Shown here: positions 1 through 12,060 of the stretch, piece by piece
Position numbering within the stretch: the first letter of the stretch is position 1
How the letters are laid out: every line of letters begins with the position of its first letter
DNA from: Amblyomma americanum
Lineage: Eukaryota > Arthropoda > Arachnida > Ixodida > Ixodidae
Length of the DNA: 64,000 nt
NCBI RefSeq assembly: GCF_052857255.1
Contig: NC_135500.1
Coordinates: 164,241,183 to 164,305,182 of the forward strand
Direction of reading: 5' to 3'
Translations under genes and position numbers: made by a program
The notes under the pieces: generated by a model
The model's input: the letters and a program-made list of their open reading frames with translations, nothing else
Told to the model about the DNA's origin: nothing
Database searches by the model: none

Positions 1-1293
1 AAAAGACTGTTCTCGTCCTAGTTTTCATCTCACTCCCTCGCTGCTTAACTTTCCTGCTGTTATTTTTCGCTCTTGTCTTTTCGATGTTGCCTTGCCGTTC
101 GTCCTCTAAAACGGGCACTCTCGCAACTAGCAGCGTTCATTTATGCAGTATTCTAGTTTCCAATTACATTATAGCGTCGAACATCTGCAGCACTCTTCGT
201 TTAAGGTACTTGGATGCTCGACGAGCTCAAGTGTATTACAGGATTGTTGCAATGCATAACCAGATAATGGCGAGACATTAAAGATATGTTGTCCGCTCTC
301 TGTTTCCGTCTCTTTTATAACGATGTTTTATGACCTACAGTCGTTAATAAAGCGAAACAAAGCCGTTTGGTAACACCGGTGCAAGAAATGTGTTATGCTG
401 CCAACTTGTCAGTAGCCTAATCTCTCTTCCTCGATGTCGGCCGTAAAAGCGCAGCTCATCCCCCCGCGTATGTTCCGTGTTGTTTAAGGAGGGCGACAGG
501 CATAAGAGGAAGATAATGACCTGTCAGAGGATGTCATACGTGTTATCCTTAACAAAAATAGAACTCCTGTCGGACGACAGGACAAAAGAAAAAGGATGAG
601 CTCATAACGTGGGAAACATTGAAAACCGAATACGCAAAAGACAACAGGGTTCAGCCTAGCGCAGCTTGCTTACGTAAGTGGAATAAAACCCGTAACGACA
701 GGCGTTGTTATTTTCTTTCTTTAGCAGCGACGTAGCTTTCATTGCGTTTTTATGGACGCTGGCCTATATTGGTGCGGAAGAATCTGTTAGTAAGTCACGT
801 CAATAACTTCTCCAGCAAAATCTTGGCGATCAGTAGTCTCAAAGTAGAGTTTTTGAGTTAGATTATATATATTTGGAGCAAATATACGGCTTTGAAGAAT
901 CGGTAATTCTAGCTTTAGTTGGCGGAGATTCATGATCGGTTCATGCATAAGATGTGACATTCTAGCAACTATGCCGCCTAAACCGTGGTCTTGCAAGAAA
1001 CGTGAGCCCATGGTGCAAATCAGACAATGTTTTTAGCGCAATATTTAGAATAAGGTGTCACCGAAGTTTCTGGACAAATTCAACAGGTGCAGTGCACTTT
1101 CCTTCAATGTGTACTCCCATCTGAGAGTGTCAAGAGCTTTGAAAAAAAAATTTAACTTAATTTTCCACTGCGCTCTCTCACGGTGTTCATATAACAGGAG
1201 TTTTCTTTGCGAAAATAGTAAGTTCGGAAAAGAAAAAAGGAAAAAATTTTTTGAGTGAGATGAAGAACAAATCAGTCTGGTTCAGTTCACGAT
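1..1293. other. Anonymous noncoding DNA
   Basis: I see no gene, RNA gene or repeat that I can defend. Frames are interrupted on both strands, and the short open frames lack recognisable domains and coding-like composition. Confidence 0.5.
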
Positions 1294-1470
1294 TATGGGG
1301 GTTTAAAGCCCCGAAGCGACGCCGTAGTGAAGGGCTCCGGAAATTTCGACCACGTGGTATTCTTTAATGTGTACTGACATCGCGCAGCACACGGGCCTCC
1401 AGAATTTTGCCTCCATCGAAATTTGACCGCCGCAGCCGGGATGGAACTCGCATCTTTCAGAGCAGCAACA
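1294..1470 (-). mobile_element. tRNA-derived SINE fragment, Ruka-like, minus strand
   Basis: Read on the minus strand, this has the signature body of the tick SINE seen repeatedly in this window. A 'gaggcccgtgtgctg' block is followed by 'gatgtcag', a 'ggtcgaaatttccggagccc' block and a terminal 'taaaccccc'. The tRNA-like head is poorly preserved: the B-box area near 1430-1450 is degraded and no clean A box remains. It belongs to the subfamily ending in 'ttaaaccccc', as does the copy at 44.3 kb, not to the ATT-tailed subfamily at 34.8 kb. Boundaries are approximate and no target-site duplication was identified. Confidence 0.75.
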
Positions 1471-4435
1471 CAAATCAGCTGCACAGATTAGTGCGCACAT
1501 CATTAAGACTCCAAAGTGCTGGAAGACAACTACTTTAATTTTGATGGACAGGGAAGCTCACAGTTTTCCATAAACATGAAACGCAAGGAATGTTTCGTAA
1601 GGGTAACGGGAATTATCCGAGTGAAATTTTCTGCACGTCAATATAGATCATGTTTCAGGAGTAGTCATATGGAAGTAATTTTATGACGTATTCAAAACAA
1701 GTTTTTCTATGATCAAATAAAATTATTTTAATACCGACGACACATCTCAAAGCACAAGTATTGCTTGAATAGAAGAGCTAACTTACGGCAAAAAGTTAAC
1801 CTGTAAGAACATTATCATTGGAAAAGGAATTTTAGACATTTGTCACTGATCGCACGAGCACTGCCCGCAGTTACAAAAAGAAAACTACAAAGCTCACTGT
1901 GTAGAGCAAGTCACTCATTACTTATGGGCATTGAATTTTTAATAAATGCATTTAGGTTATCCGAGTACAGCCAAAAAGTGGCAGTTTTGCAAAAACCTAT
2001 TGTTAAATAAACAAGCTTGAAGAAAAACCAGCCAAGACGAATGTTTGCAAGTGCTTTGTAAAGTTAGGCCATTCTCGCGTTGTGGACCGCCTTCAGGTAA
2101 GATAATGATGAGGACGCCAGTGGTGAAAATAACAAAAGAAACAAAGCGAAGATTGATTTTCCAGAGTTTTCAACCATCGTCTGGATGAAGAAGTGCCATC
2201 CAAAACAGCAGAGCACAGTGCCGTGGCGACGACTGAACATTTCGTACGGGTTTAACCACATTTCTCATTGTCCGCTTCTTTCTTTTGGGTCATCATGGTC
2301 GGCTCGCATCGCACTGGCTTTTATCAACGACTAGAACGCTCGGGGGGGCAAATAATTAGAGAGAGAGAGAGAGAGAGAGAACTGTAATGTTGAAGTTTCA
2401 TCAATGCGTGACCCCTACTTTTCACGTTTCATAGCGTTAATACGAGTCACCATTTTTTCTCATAGCGTCCAGTCTATAAAAACAAGAACACCTTTGTTTT
2501 TTGGATTTGCTCATAGACATGATTTGTGCGCCGTGATTTTTTCAAGAAATCGCTCAGAGCATTTCACGTCGAGGAGGGGACGGGGCAAAGAGGTCGGTAA
2601 TGTTTCAAATAATCAATAGTTCAGCCTGCAGTTCGAAACACGTGTGCACGAGCTATGAACTAGTTGGTGCCACCATGACAAAACATCGCTGGGCGCACCT
2701 TTGTTCAGACCGAGCAACAAAATTACACTGGTTTTTTTTCACAGATAGCAGCAGTGCTTCTCGAAAGCGGAAACTATAAGATCATTTCGCCACTTCTCAT
2801 AAAAACCCATTACAAACTTTATGATAGTGGGCAGAGACAAAGAAAGCTCTACGCGATTTCTTTTTTTTTTTTTTTTGCTGAGCAAACGCTACTGATCTCA
2901 AAGATTAAAGCACGAGTTTTGTCTCTCTTGATGCTGTAGGATGGGCGTTCGAAAAATGAGTTTTGCAACAACGACGGCAATCATAGTTCGAAGTTTCCTT
3001 TTCTCGCGATCGAGCCGGTGGTCAGCAGAAAAGTTCGCGACACAGGGAACAATGTATTGCTCATTCCTGTTTGCACAAGGGCCTCTTTTTTTTTTGGTGA
3101 CTGAAACACCGAGGTCTGGTGTAAGAGGACCGACTGCGCACACTCTTTTTTTCGGTTAATTTTTTTCACGAGTGTGGCCGGCACAAAAGGGCACGGGTTT
3201 TGTGGAAAGAGGAAATTGATGGCCCTCTTAAGACCTCGTCAATGCTCACGTTTGCGAGCAGTTATTTCAGCATACGAAATTTCATGTGTAGGTCCAGCTC
3301 TTGTACACGATATCAATAGCCTAGTGCCCCCCCCCCCCTTCATGCTAAAGGCGAAGCGCCTTTTGGGCAGTGCAGTGGTTTAAAGAAATGGAGGCACAAA
3401 GTTTGTTCTAGGGAAAGTCTCAAGGCTGTATGGGGCTGCATTCATCGACAGCTTTTCTTCCCAATGAAGTAAAGGCTACATGAGCGAAGAGTCCGTAACT
3501 GAGTCATAACGCCAAATAGTTCAGCCGCACAAGTATGCAGCTGGCCGCCCAGAGCTGGAACAGCAGGCGCCATCTAAGGAAGTTTTTATAACCAGAAGTG
3601 CCTAGAAAATTTGTTGCAATAAAAAACATGATTATACTTCACTTTGATTGTTGAACCTTGGCAGCTGTGATAAAATATTCCCTAAATAACGAATGTTCAC
3701 AATATATTATTCTTGAAGAGAAACCTAAGAACTGCAAGCAGGAAGTACTTTCCGCTGTGTTTGAAGCAAGGGCGTTCTTAGGTTCCATAGCTTCCACCCC
3801 ATTGCCAGCGAACGTTATCGCGGTGTATGAACGAATACAAGGCAAAAAGGCAGGCCAGTTCGCCACTTGTAGTAGAGGCTAAAAGAAATGAGTTCTTGGG
3901 GGCCAAGCATAAAAAAAAATAAAGTTTCGCGATATTATTGTTGGTTGGCAAAAGTCTACCAGAAGCCGCAGCATGGATGTGACTGAGCCCGCTGCAATGA
4001 TAGGCAGAGGCGCCGGACAGCCCTGTTTTTTGAAGGTAAAGAGAAAGCAATCACTTTTCTTCAATATCATTTATGTCGACACATTCCGTCCACATTTTTG
4101 TGTGTAAGGCTGCGCTTCCTTTGCTCCCCACCAAAGAATTAATTCGGAATTATGCATTCATTTAGGGGTGTGGGCTACTGCTTTTTGAAGTGATGCCGTT
4201 GGGAAATTTGGAGCGAACAGAGACTAATGGCAGTGAAGAAAGGATGCTGAGTAATGATACACATGCGAGACACTATTTGTGACAACGAGAAGCGCGATGC
4301 AGGTCAGCACTGCCACTCAGCTTGATAACACGCTTGAGCACGAGCTCGGAGTATGCAAGATTGCTTTTAGAGGCGATAGAGTGCACCTGGTTATGAGTTG
4401 GAGTAGAACACGTTCTTGGGCAAGTTGGTTCATAG
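1471..4435. other. Anonymous noncoding DNA with simple repeats
   Basis: No gene was recognised. It contains a (GA)11 run at 2359-2380, a T-run near 2860-2876 and a 12-base C-run at 3327-3338. An open frame at 3658-3882 has no recognisable domain and overlaps another open frame on the opposite strand, so I do not call it a gene. Confidence 0.5.
2359..2380. repeat. (GA)n microsatellite
   Basis: Uninterrupted GA dinucleotide repeat of about 11 units. Confidence 0.95.
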
Positions 4436-4556
4436 CTTGAGTGGATGAAGCGCACAAAAGACACGGCACATAGGCAAAGACGGACACGACACAGCGCCTG
4501 TGTCGTGTCCGTCTTTGCCTATGTGCCGTGTCTTTTGTGCGCTTCATCCACTCAAG
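4436..4556. repeat. Perfect 59-bp palindrome (foldback element)
   Basis: The left arm at 4436-4494 and right arm at 4498-4556 are exact reverse complements over 59 of 59 bases, separated by the 3-base spacer 'cgc'. The arm begins 'cttgagtggatgaagcgc' and ends 'acacgacacag' at the centre. Outside the left arm lies 'gggcaagttggttcatag' (4418-4435), which resembles the flank of the palindrome at 43.7 kb. A perfect long palindrome with almost no spacer is normally unstable, so this copy is probably recent or recently homogenised. The short 'tcat' on both sides (4430-4433 and 4557-4560) could be a target duplication but is too short to rely on. No protein is encoded. Confidence 0.95.
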
Positions 4557-5154
4557 TCATGAGTTTGGCATGGATTATGCTTCATGTCGAGTAATTGCGA
4601 CTTTATAAAAACTTTCAATTCAAAAATATTCGCGTGTTCCGCAGGGCGCCAGGCATGTAATCTGAAAAAAAAGAAAAACAATCCTGTCGCTTTCAGGCAA
4701 AGTTAGTTGTCGATACCACTTCCTTGTGGCATCTTAATCGTTCATATGGACGCGAGGAAGCAACTAGAGTACCGCCGAGACTCGCGCTTACTTTGACTCC
4801 GGCCACAGAGCTGGGTAGAGGCCGTATTTGAATCGCATGTTGCGTAATGCATCATATGTACATAGCGACTTCAGAAAATATGAAGACGCTGTTAGTTGTA
4901 GGCTTAAGAAAATTCAAAGTTCTTCAGCGAGTTCACTATTTTTGGTGCAAGACACTCATGATTCGTGTGCTTTTTTTTGTCTTTCAAATTTGATACAGCG
5001 CGTAACTGAAAAATACATACGGAAATGACTTCTTGATTTCACTGCATCTGCTATTACGCGCTTCAGAACAACTGACAAGTATAATAGTTAAACGCGAAAT
5101 GAGCACCAAGTTCAGAAATATTTGCAGCCACATACGTGCATATCCATGATCACT

Positions 5155-5724
5155 CTTTGTACTTTAGTCCGGAAACCATGGCGCAGCCTGAAGACGAACA
5201 TTAGCCGAAGTTATGCGAAAACTTGCAAAGCTTTCCGGCACAATGACAGCTAGCAGAAAAGAACTTGCACCCTACAATGTCGACCTTGATTCGAAACAGC
5301 GCTTGCGCAAACAAACTGTTACTACTCGGCCATCCCCGCAGCCTCTCAAGTTCCGTGTTATCACTGGCAGCCTTCAGTGCTTCGTGTTCTCATGTCTTCT
5401 TCCGCATCGCTCACCAGTTTGATCCGCGCTTGCAAAGGCTCGGCACCAGTATATCTGCCGTAGGAGCCTTGCAATTCAGCCGGTTGAATTAGTACACGAA
5501 AGGGCTCGACCGTGTCACCACTGGAAGCTTTATAAAGCCACACTTGAAGGTGAAAAGGTGACCAAGGAATGCTTCACCAAGGCTGATGAAAAGTGGGCGA
5601 GTGCCATGGCGCGTAAAATAGCCAAAGCAGCGAGGGACACTCAGCACGCTGCCCGCCAACCGAAGCAAAAGGGGCTCTACGCTGCAGTATGCAAGGCGCC
5701 AAAAGAGGCGAAGGAAGCCGAGTA
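5155..5724 (+). pseudogene. Possible decayed coding sequence, unidentified
   Basis: The last part (about 5530-5724) reads without a stop through a lysine/alanine-rich, amphipathic stretch. It includes 'WASAMARKIAKAARD' and 'QPKQKGLYAAVCKAPKE' and then terminates at a TAG. Upstream, 5265-5492 is open in a different frame and codon composition is richer in GC than the surroundings, which suggests a frameshifted, formerly coding segment. The basic, helical tail is reminiscent of ribosomal or nucleolar proteins, but I could not assign it to any family, and a transposon-encoded protein is equally possible. No intron-like interruptions and no poly(A) tract were seen. Confidence 0.25.
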
Positions 5725-8700
5725 GCCACTCGAGCTAAGGACAGCGGCTGATATCGTAGGCTCCCCAAGCCGTGAAATCAGCCACGGTGACCATGCGTGC
5801 TGTCAAGGTTGAAGATCCGAAACATATATTCAACCCCAAAGGCCCTTGGTTATACAGGTGTGTGTCTACCCCCATCTGTAAGCCGCCATAGTTGCGTACC
5901 GCATTTCCTTGAATGTATTAGATGATTGCACCTACCCTAGATGACGAAAAAGCCTACAAATTTCCCGCCTTGTAGTTGCTGCAATTAAACGAGAAGTTTC
6001 CTCAGTGCCACCCTATATGGTTTATCTCGTTCCTTTCCTATATTACATACACTACAACATAAGAATGCCAACGATACAATCCTCCTGGCACTATCCCACA
6101 CCGATTTCTAAGTTTCTACGTTGAAACGGGCCACGATGAACGACTGAATACGCCTCGATTGCATTATATTCATAATTTAGAAAAGCGGCTTTATATTACA
6201 CAACTTTTACAAACGCATTATTCATGCGTTCGTTAAAAATAAAGCATAAGCAGCGGAAAACACTGGTTACATCGAATAAATTGAAAGCTGATTACCGTAG
6301 AGAGAAGACAATTGTAAGAATGCTTAGATGCGTCCCTGGCGTTCATTAGAGATGAAATGCTAACTCCCTCAAACTTGCTCACAGAGTAGCAGGCTGCCAA
6401 TGATGTCTAAGTCAAAACTCAAACGCATTGACGAATGTCAATGCCTTAACGCATTGACATAGAAACAAATCTGATCATTACATTATGCTTTAGAAAGGAT
6501 ATTGGATGAGCAACTGTGATATCTATATAGAAAAGCACAACAAAAAATTTTCTGTCGTCCGAAAATATTTTCTTCTAATATTTTGGGACATGACCTTGCA
6601 GTAACAACAAATTTTTGTCTACAAAGAACAGGCATTTTTGCAGCACTGTGGGGTCCGTGGTCATAGCGATGGAGTCAGTTCACTCGCAATGACAGGCGGC
6701 TTTGCAGTACTGCAGAAAAATCTGTCGTTACAAGTTACAACACGACGGAAAAAAACTTTGTGGCATTTTGGGCTATAGCCGGTCGTGTTTTCGACCGGAA
6801 TGTGGTAAGAGAATTGAAATGCAGCACGTATTTGCAGACAGACTGCGATAGCCTTTTATTTTAATTCTTGCTCGAGTTCATAGCTACTACTTGTATGAAG
6901 ATTTTGACCATTCGAAAAAAACAGCATTTTTGTAGTTTTTCTCGCTTTGGAAAAGTGCAGTTGGACTCCGAAAACAAGTAAACAAGAGCTGAGAAATTTT
7001 TTTTATCAGCCGACACCAGGGTCCTGAATCCAATCCCGTACCGACTGCTACTGTGTACGCCGTACGGGCCCGAGCCCGGGTCCAGCCCCCCCCCCCCCCC
7101 CTCCCCCCCTCCCTCCAAGCGAAACAGCACATTTCCGGCCCGGCACGAGCGCGTGCTGTGCTGTAAATTCTACATCGCAAAATATCCTTAACACCAAGCG
7201 CGTGAAATCTTAACATAAACAACCAATACCACATTGTATTTTACCCACACCAGCCGCCTGATAACTGCGGCAGGCACGAATGAAGAGATGTGCAAATTAT
7301 TAGGTTCTTTCTCTAGGGATACTGCTGTGGAAATTATTAGATGTTATAAACCAAGACAACGTTGCCCAGGTGGCCATGAGTTGTAAGCGAAATAGGCGCA
7401 TTTGTTCGGGCACTTCACAGAAGAAGGGAATTTGTCGTCTTGTCTCCGCGTGTTGGGTGTGCCCAAGAAGGAGTGGGCACGGTGGTGCCGGACGTTGGTG
7501 AAGCGCAACTTTCGTCGCCGTATTGCGCCGAGGGAGTGGAAAAAGTTTTTTAATCTTCGCTCGGTGCGTTTTTTATTTTAACATAAAAAGAACAAATCAG
7601 GAGGCATTAAGTGAAGTAGAATTTTATTCTAACTGCGCTGCTTCTCGAGGAATCATTGAGGCTAATTAAAATAAATTGTGAAAAATAACGAGGTAGCAGG
7701 AAGACTAACATATATCCAATAATGGAGTTTAGTACAAAAACGTTACTGTGCCAAAACAGCAAAGTAATTATAAATGAAGAACTTAAACACGTTTTGGAAG
7801 TAAAGGCAATTAATTAAAAATATTACGACGAATGAACAAGGACATAAATGAAGAACGAGCTTACATGGCCAGCTGAGGGGTAGTGGAATAAAGATGCCTT
7901 TTCAAGCCGTGTCAAATCGGTGAATGCGCTTCTTTGGTGCCGCACAATCTTCCGCTTGCCACCATAATTATTCAAAGGTGAATTATGAATCCTCGGCAGT
8001 ATAATAACGGTGACTAGACATCTTGCGAAGCTCGTTAATATTCTGCCGCTTTGAAAACCGAGTTTAAGAGAGAAGTTTAAGGCATAAATCTTTTTTTTTT
8101 TAATTTTGACGTTGTTAAAAACTAAAAAAGAAAAGAACTCGCGAGGTAGCCTGGACTGCAACATCCAGAGACCTTCTTTCTTCTTTTCTTGACCTAGCTC
8201 GCTAATGAATACCCCTGGGCCATACGATCCCCCTTTGCCCCCCCCCCCCTTACTTTTTTCCTATTCCTGAGGTGTGGGCGATGCAAACTTGGCGCCCTAC
8301 TTTCTTCTTTTATTTCTAAAAACAGAAGTGAGCGTCATTAAAAACGAAAATTGTGGCGACCTCCTTAATGGTGCACGGGCTGCGTATGTTCCTCTGTAAT
8401 GCAATTTTAGCTAATTTCGTATTATATAGGAGGCTTTTAGCTAATGGTTCCTGGCAGCTAAGCGTTTGAAAGCTTTTATCTTTTCCCTGACTGCAATATT
8501 TCTTTGCCCGTGCGGTAAAAAGAAAGCGTGCAGTGGAAGCAAGCTCCGAAACACACGGCCACATAACCCACAATGTGAGGTGAATAGGCAACAGCTTGGC
8601 AGCAACTTTTTCATGAGTTTTTAAAAAAATAGATATTCCTTCGCAGCGGGGTCAAGACACCGCTTTGAGACGTCTGAAAATGTTACGGTAGATACGTATG

Positions 8701-9232
8701 CAGCTATTCAGTTATTAACAGACGCCACTCTCTAACAGGACAAACGGTCACTTACAGGCTTTCCTCGTAGTTTTTTTTTTCGGAGACGCTGCATAAAAAG
8801 TCGAGATCCTCAGCGATGCTTCGGCAACATAGTGCGTAACTTGTTAACCTGACTGAAGTCTTTTCTTGATTAGGAGAAACCAATGAAAATTGTCTCGTCG
8901 GTTGTCTGCCGCAACTGTCAAAAAAGGCACTGCTCCATCGTGGGCGAAAATCTATGTGTGACGAGCTTTACAAATCGAGTCTCAGCATCCCTACTAACTC
9001 CCCCGCATTTCGTTTTTGACGTCATTTGATCAGAATGCAGATCCAACGCTTTGCAGCGTCTTGGAAACACTCGCAAAGTCAGTAACGTATGGTAATGCCG
9101 AGAATAAAATTAATGAAATTCTCGTTTATTGCTTATACACATAAAACAACGTATAAACTCAGTACTCAAATGCTTTCTTCACAGCTTTTTATAAGTTGTG
9201 TGTGAAGAACTTCAATAAAACTTCATTTGGGG
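5725..9232. other. Anonymous AT-rich DNA with C-runs
   Basis: No gene was recognised. Long C-tracts lie at 7086-7115 (broken by single Ts) and near 8236-8249. Minus-strand open frames across 6861-7234 exist only because the C-tract is read as poly-Gly, so they are not genes. Confidence 0.5.
7076..7118 (-). repeat. C-rich tract (G-rich on minus strand)
   Basis: Homopolymeric and near-homopolymeric cytosines interrupted by single T residues. On the minus strand this gives several runs of more than three guanines separated by short loops, so it satisfies the simple pattern for a G-quadruplex-forming sequence. Confidence 0.8.
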
Positions 9233-9303
9233 GTAGTTGGTGCGCGAAATTGTTATGCTGAACGATGATCAAGGACAGCGCCTGTCCTTTTGTCTCACTC
9301 TTT
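9233..9303. repeat. Degenerate foldback-family fragment
   Basis: The centre is an 8-bp inverted repeat, AAGGACAG at 9271-9278 and CTGTCCTT at 9282-9289, around the same 'cgc' spacer as the perfect palindrome at 4.4 kb. Upstream at 9233-9246 is 'ggtagttggtgcgc', close to the outer motif flanking the palindromes at 4.4, 43.7 and 47.9 kb. The rest of the arms do not pair, so it appears to be an old or truncated member. Confidence 0.45.
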
Positions 9304-11500
9304 TTCTTGGGTTGTCTAGGGTGTGAGGAAGATATAACTGTCACTACGTGTAACGCAAGTGTTGTTAATAAATGCCTGAAAACATGCCTGCTATTGCTGA
9401 CAGGTGTGAACATTCTTGGCCGAACATGTGAAGTCAGCCTTGCTCACAAATACTCGGCTATCTTCCAACAAAGAAAGAAGGAGAATTAACAGGAGCCACA
9501 GCCGGTGTGGATAAAGAATTGCGTAATTGTGTTATCCTCTGATGCTGCATGGTCGCAGCCCGCGAAGAACGCTGTGTTCTCGTTGTCTCTAAAAGGCGGT
9601 TCTAGAACACTCACCGAATGCGTGAAAAAAAAAACCGTTTGCTATCGCGGCAGCAATGCACGCACAGTGCCATTTTTAAAAAAGCAACGAAAAGAGAAAA
9701 GGAGTGTTCTCTTGTTGTTTCATAACCATGGTGAAGCCTGGGCAAAAACGGACGCACGGAAACAACTCGTTTCTGTCACGCACCAAGGAGATTTTCTGCC
9801 CGCTCGATAGGCTTTGTTTACATAACAACCACGAGAGGATTTGCGAAACACTCCGCCAGATTGCCTTTACTTGTACTGAAAAGAAGAAAAAAAAGACTGC
9901 TATATTCAGTCATCCCCTATTTTTCGATTTTTCTCTAACTCTTTAAAACGGGATTGCCTTTACCTGAATTAAAAAAAACAACAACAGGAACTGTTGTTCT
10001 CGTCATGCCTTTAGTCACCTGACTTTCCTATTGTCCTTTAATTCTTTGAGAAGCAAAACTTTTTTTTTTCGTTCAGAAGTTCTGCCTTAACTTTCGCGAC
10101 ACGTGTGAGAAGCTTAAAGCGCACGTGTGGAAAGCATCGCAGCCGCCAACGTGACTAGCACGCGTGGTCGGGGATTAGGCAGTCAGGAAAAAGAATCGAT
10201 TGGCATTCCCACCGGCGGCAGGACAAAGTTTCTCTTCTTCGACTCCCGTCTTTAACTTAAAAAGGAGAATGGGCCAAGTCGTGTTTATACCACTGCTGAA
10301 AGCTCTGCGGAAACACACTGAATCAACTAAATGCCTCTAGGCAGTAATGCGAACAATACACATAATTTGCTTTCATCCAAGCACTTTCAGTTGAAACGCG
10401 TCAATTTTCATCATCGGCTTATTTTTCGGTTGTGTCTCTAAAGAATGAATAGTATCCAAGCTTAGTCATGCAAGTGTCGGGACTGAGTGCTTAGAAACGT
10501 AATTAAAGACGGTAGAAATAACTAAGGTATCAATTAAAAACAGAACATCATGCACGTGTAGATCTTCTATGTCAATTATTTCTTTTAGTTATTTTCATGG
10601 TTTTATTTATTTATTATATTTCTGTGAGGAAGAAGCCACTTGCAATAATGCAACTGCATGGGTACCTGAGTTATTATCACAATTGAGCGAAAAAGCAATT
10701 TATATGGCACGTAGCGTGGAACTTTACAGGAGATCCTCAGCATGTCCATATTTTTACATGCATGGCGCACAATGGCTTCATAAAAAAGCAGAAAGGACTC
10801 TTCTCAACTAAAATCTTAGCACTCAGAATGCACCAGTGTTCCACAATGGTTTAGTAAGCTTAGATTTCGTACTGATCATTTGCCCAATATAATATGTAGA
10901 CACCATTTCTTCCTGCAAAAGAAGCCATTTTATCATCGTTCTTTGGGTCTGGTGCATACGTCATTGGGGCTGTTGATGCACAGGCGCAGCAGTATTTTTT
11001 CAGCCACCACCTTACTACCTCAAACACACTGTCTTGCGCCTCATGCTACCTTTGTCATCATGCGGTAGGGTACGCAGGTGCTATCACGAAAATCAGTAGA
11101 CGGGACATTGGCGAAATCTCGGCTACCGCTTCCCGCACAATGTTACCACGGCTGGTCGCCAGTTGCTGCTCGAAAGGTGTGACAGCCGTACTCATCTTCC
11201 CTTTCATCGCAGGAAGCCTGCCAGACGTGGGAAACGCGCGGGTGGTCAAATTTGCAAACCAGATATCTCTCGTGGCCGTACACATGTCTTGCGACAACTC
11301 GCACGAAAACATCTACCAGCTCGTCAAGTCCGTTATCTCATCTATGGCGCTGCGCAAGAATTGGTCGCTGTGCAGGCTTCATTCAGCACAGACGGCAAAA
11401 AATACGACATACAAGTTACTTGATGACGCGGCCGCGAAATATTGAAGCGGAAAGCTTCACTACGCCAGCTAAATCAGTAGTCGGGCTGGCAGCACAACGA
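9304..11500. other. Anonymous noncoding DNA
   Basis: Open frames at 9505-9810 and 11058-11445 are present, but neither matches a family I know. The second is open on both strands over the same interval, which argues for base composition rather than coding. A run near 10052-10061 is poly-T. Confidence 0.45.
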
Positions 11501-11579
11501 CCTTGAACGACCTTCAGCCCAACCAAGGATAGCCGTGTATGACCGTATGTGGTACAGTTATGGTGTCGAACCCTTAGCC

Positions 11580-11790
11580 CCTGACATTGAACCCTGACCT
11601 TTACTTGACCTTTGACAATGGGTGATCTTTGGGTTGACCTTTAACCTTAAGAAAATCTGATGGGGCGATGTGAAACCACGTGGTGACATCCGATGGGGGT
11701 GTCACAAGACCATCTGATACTATGTCATAGCCACGTGTTAGTGTGGGTATATATAGAACGACTGTCTCGAACGTGTAGCGGAGCTGCCAT
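11580..11790 (+). promoter_or_regulatory. Promoter-like segment with TGACCT half-sites and TATA
   Basis: Three exact TGACCT hexamers (the AGGTCA nuclear-receptor half-site on the other strand) occur at 11595, 11606 and 11635, with further near-matches between them. A CACGTG E-box follows near 11679 and a second CACGTG near 11731. A TATATATAG box lies at 11748-11756, about 33 bases before the first ATG of a short open frame at 11789. That frame ends at 12040 and has no recognisable domain. This could be a host or transposon promoter, or simply a repeat rich in these words. Confidence 0.3.
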
Positions 11791-12060
11791 GGACAAGCCT
11801 CAGACGCTTAGCAAACGTGCTTGCTTTTCGCTGAATCCCAGGATAATCAAAGTTAAGCTTTTGCCCATTTTTATCTCTAAAGATGCTCTACAAAACCTAC
11901 CGCATTCCGCACAACATGCACTAGTTTCATACTTCCGCTACAACTGCGTACAGAGTTTCGCACATGTGCACACGCTTCACACTTCTCAGATCACAAGGCG
12001 GTTGTTACAACCCTGCCAAAATAAGCAGCAACCATCATAAAACTTGTAATGTATTTGTGT

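Noticed and set aside
6861..7234. Glycine-rich open frames on the minus strand
   Set aside because: Created by the C-tract at 7086-7115; not a protein.
11058..11445. Overlapping open frames on both strands, considered as a possible exon
   Set aside because: No domain, no convincing splice sites and open on both strands; could not be supported.
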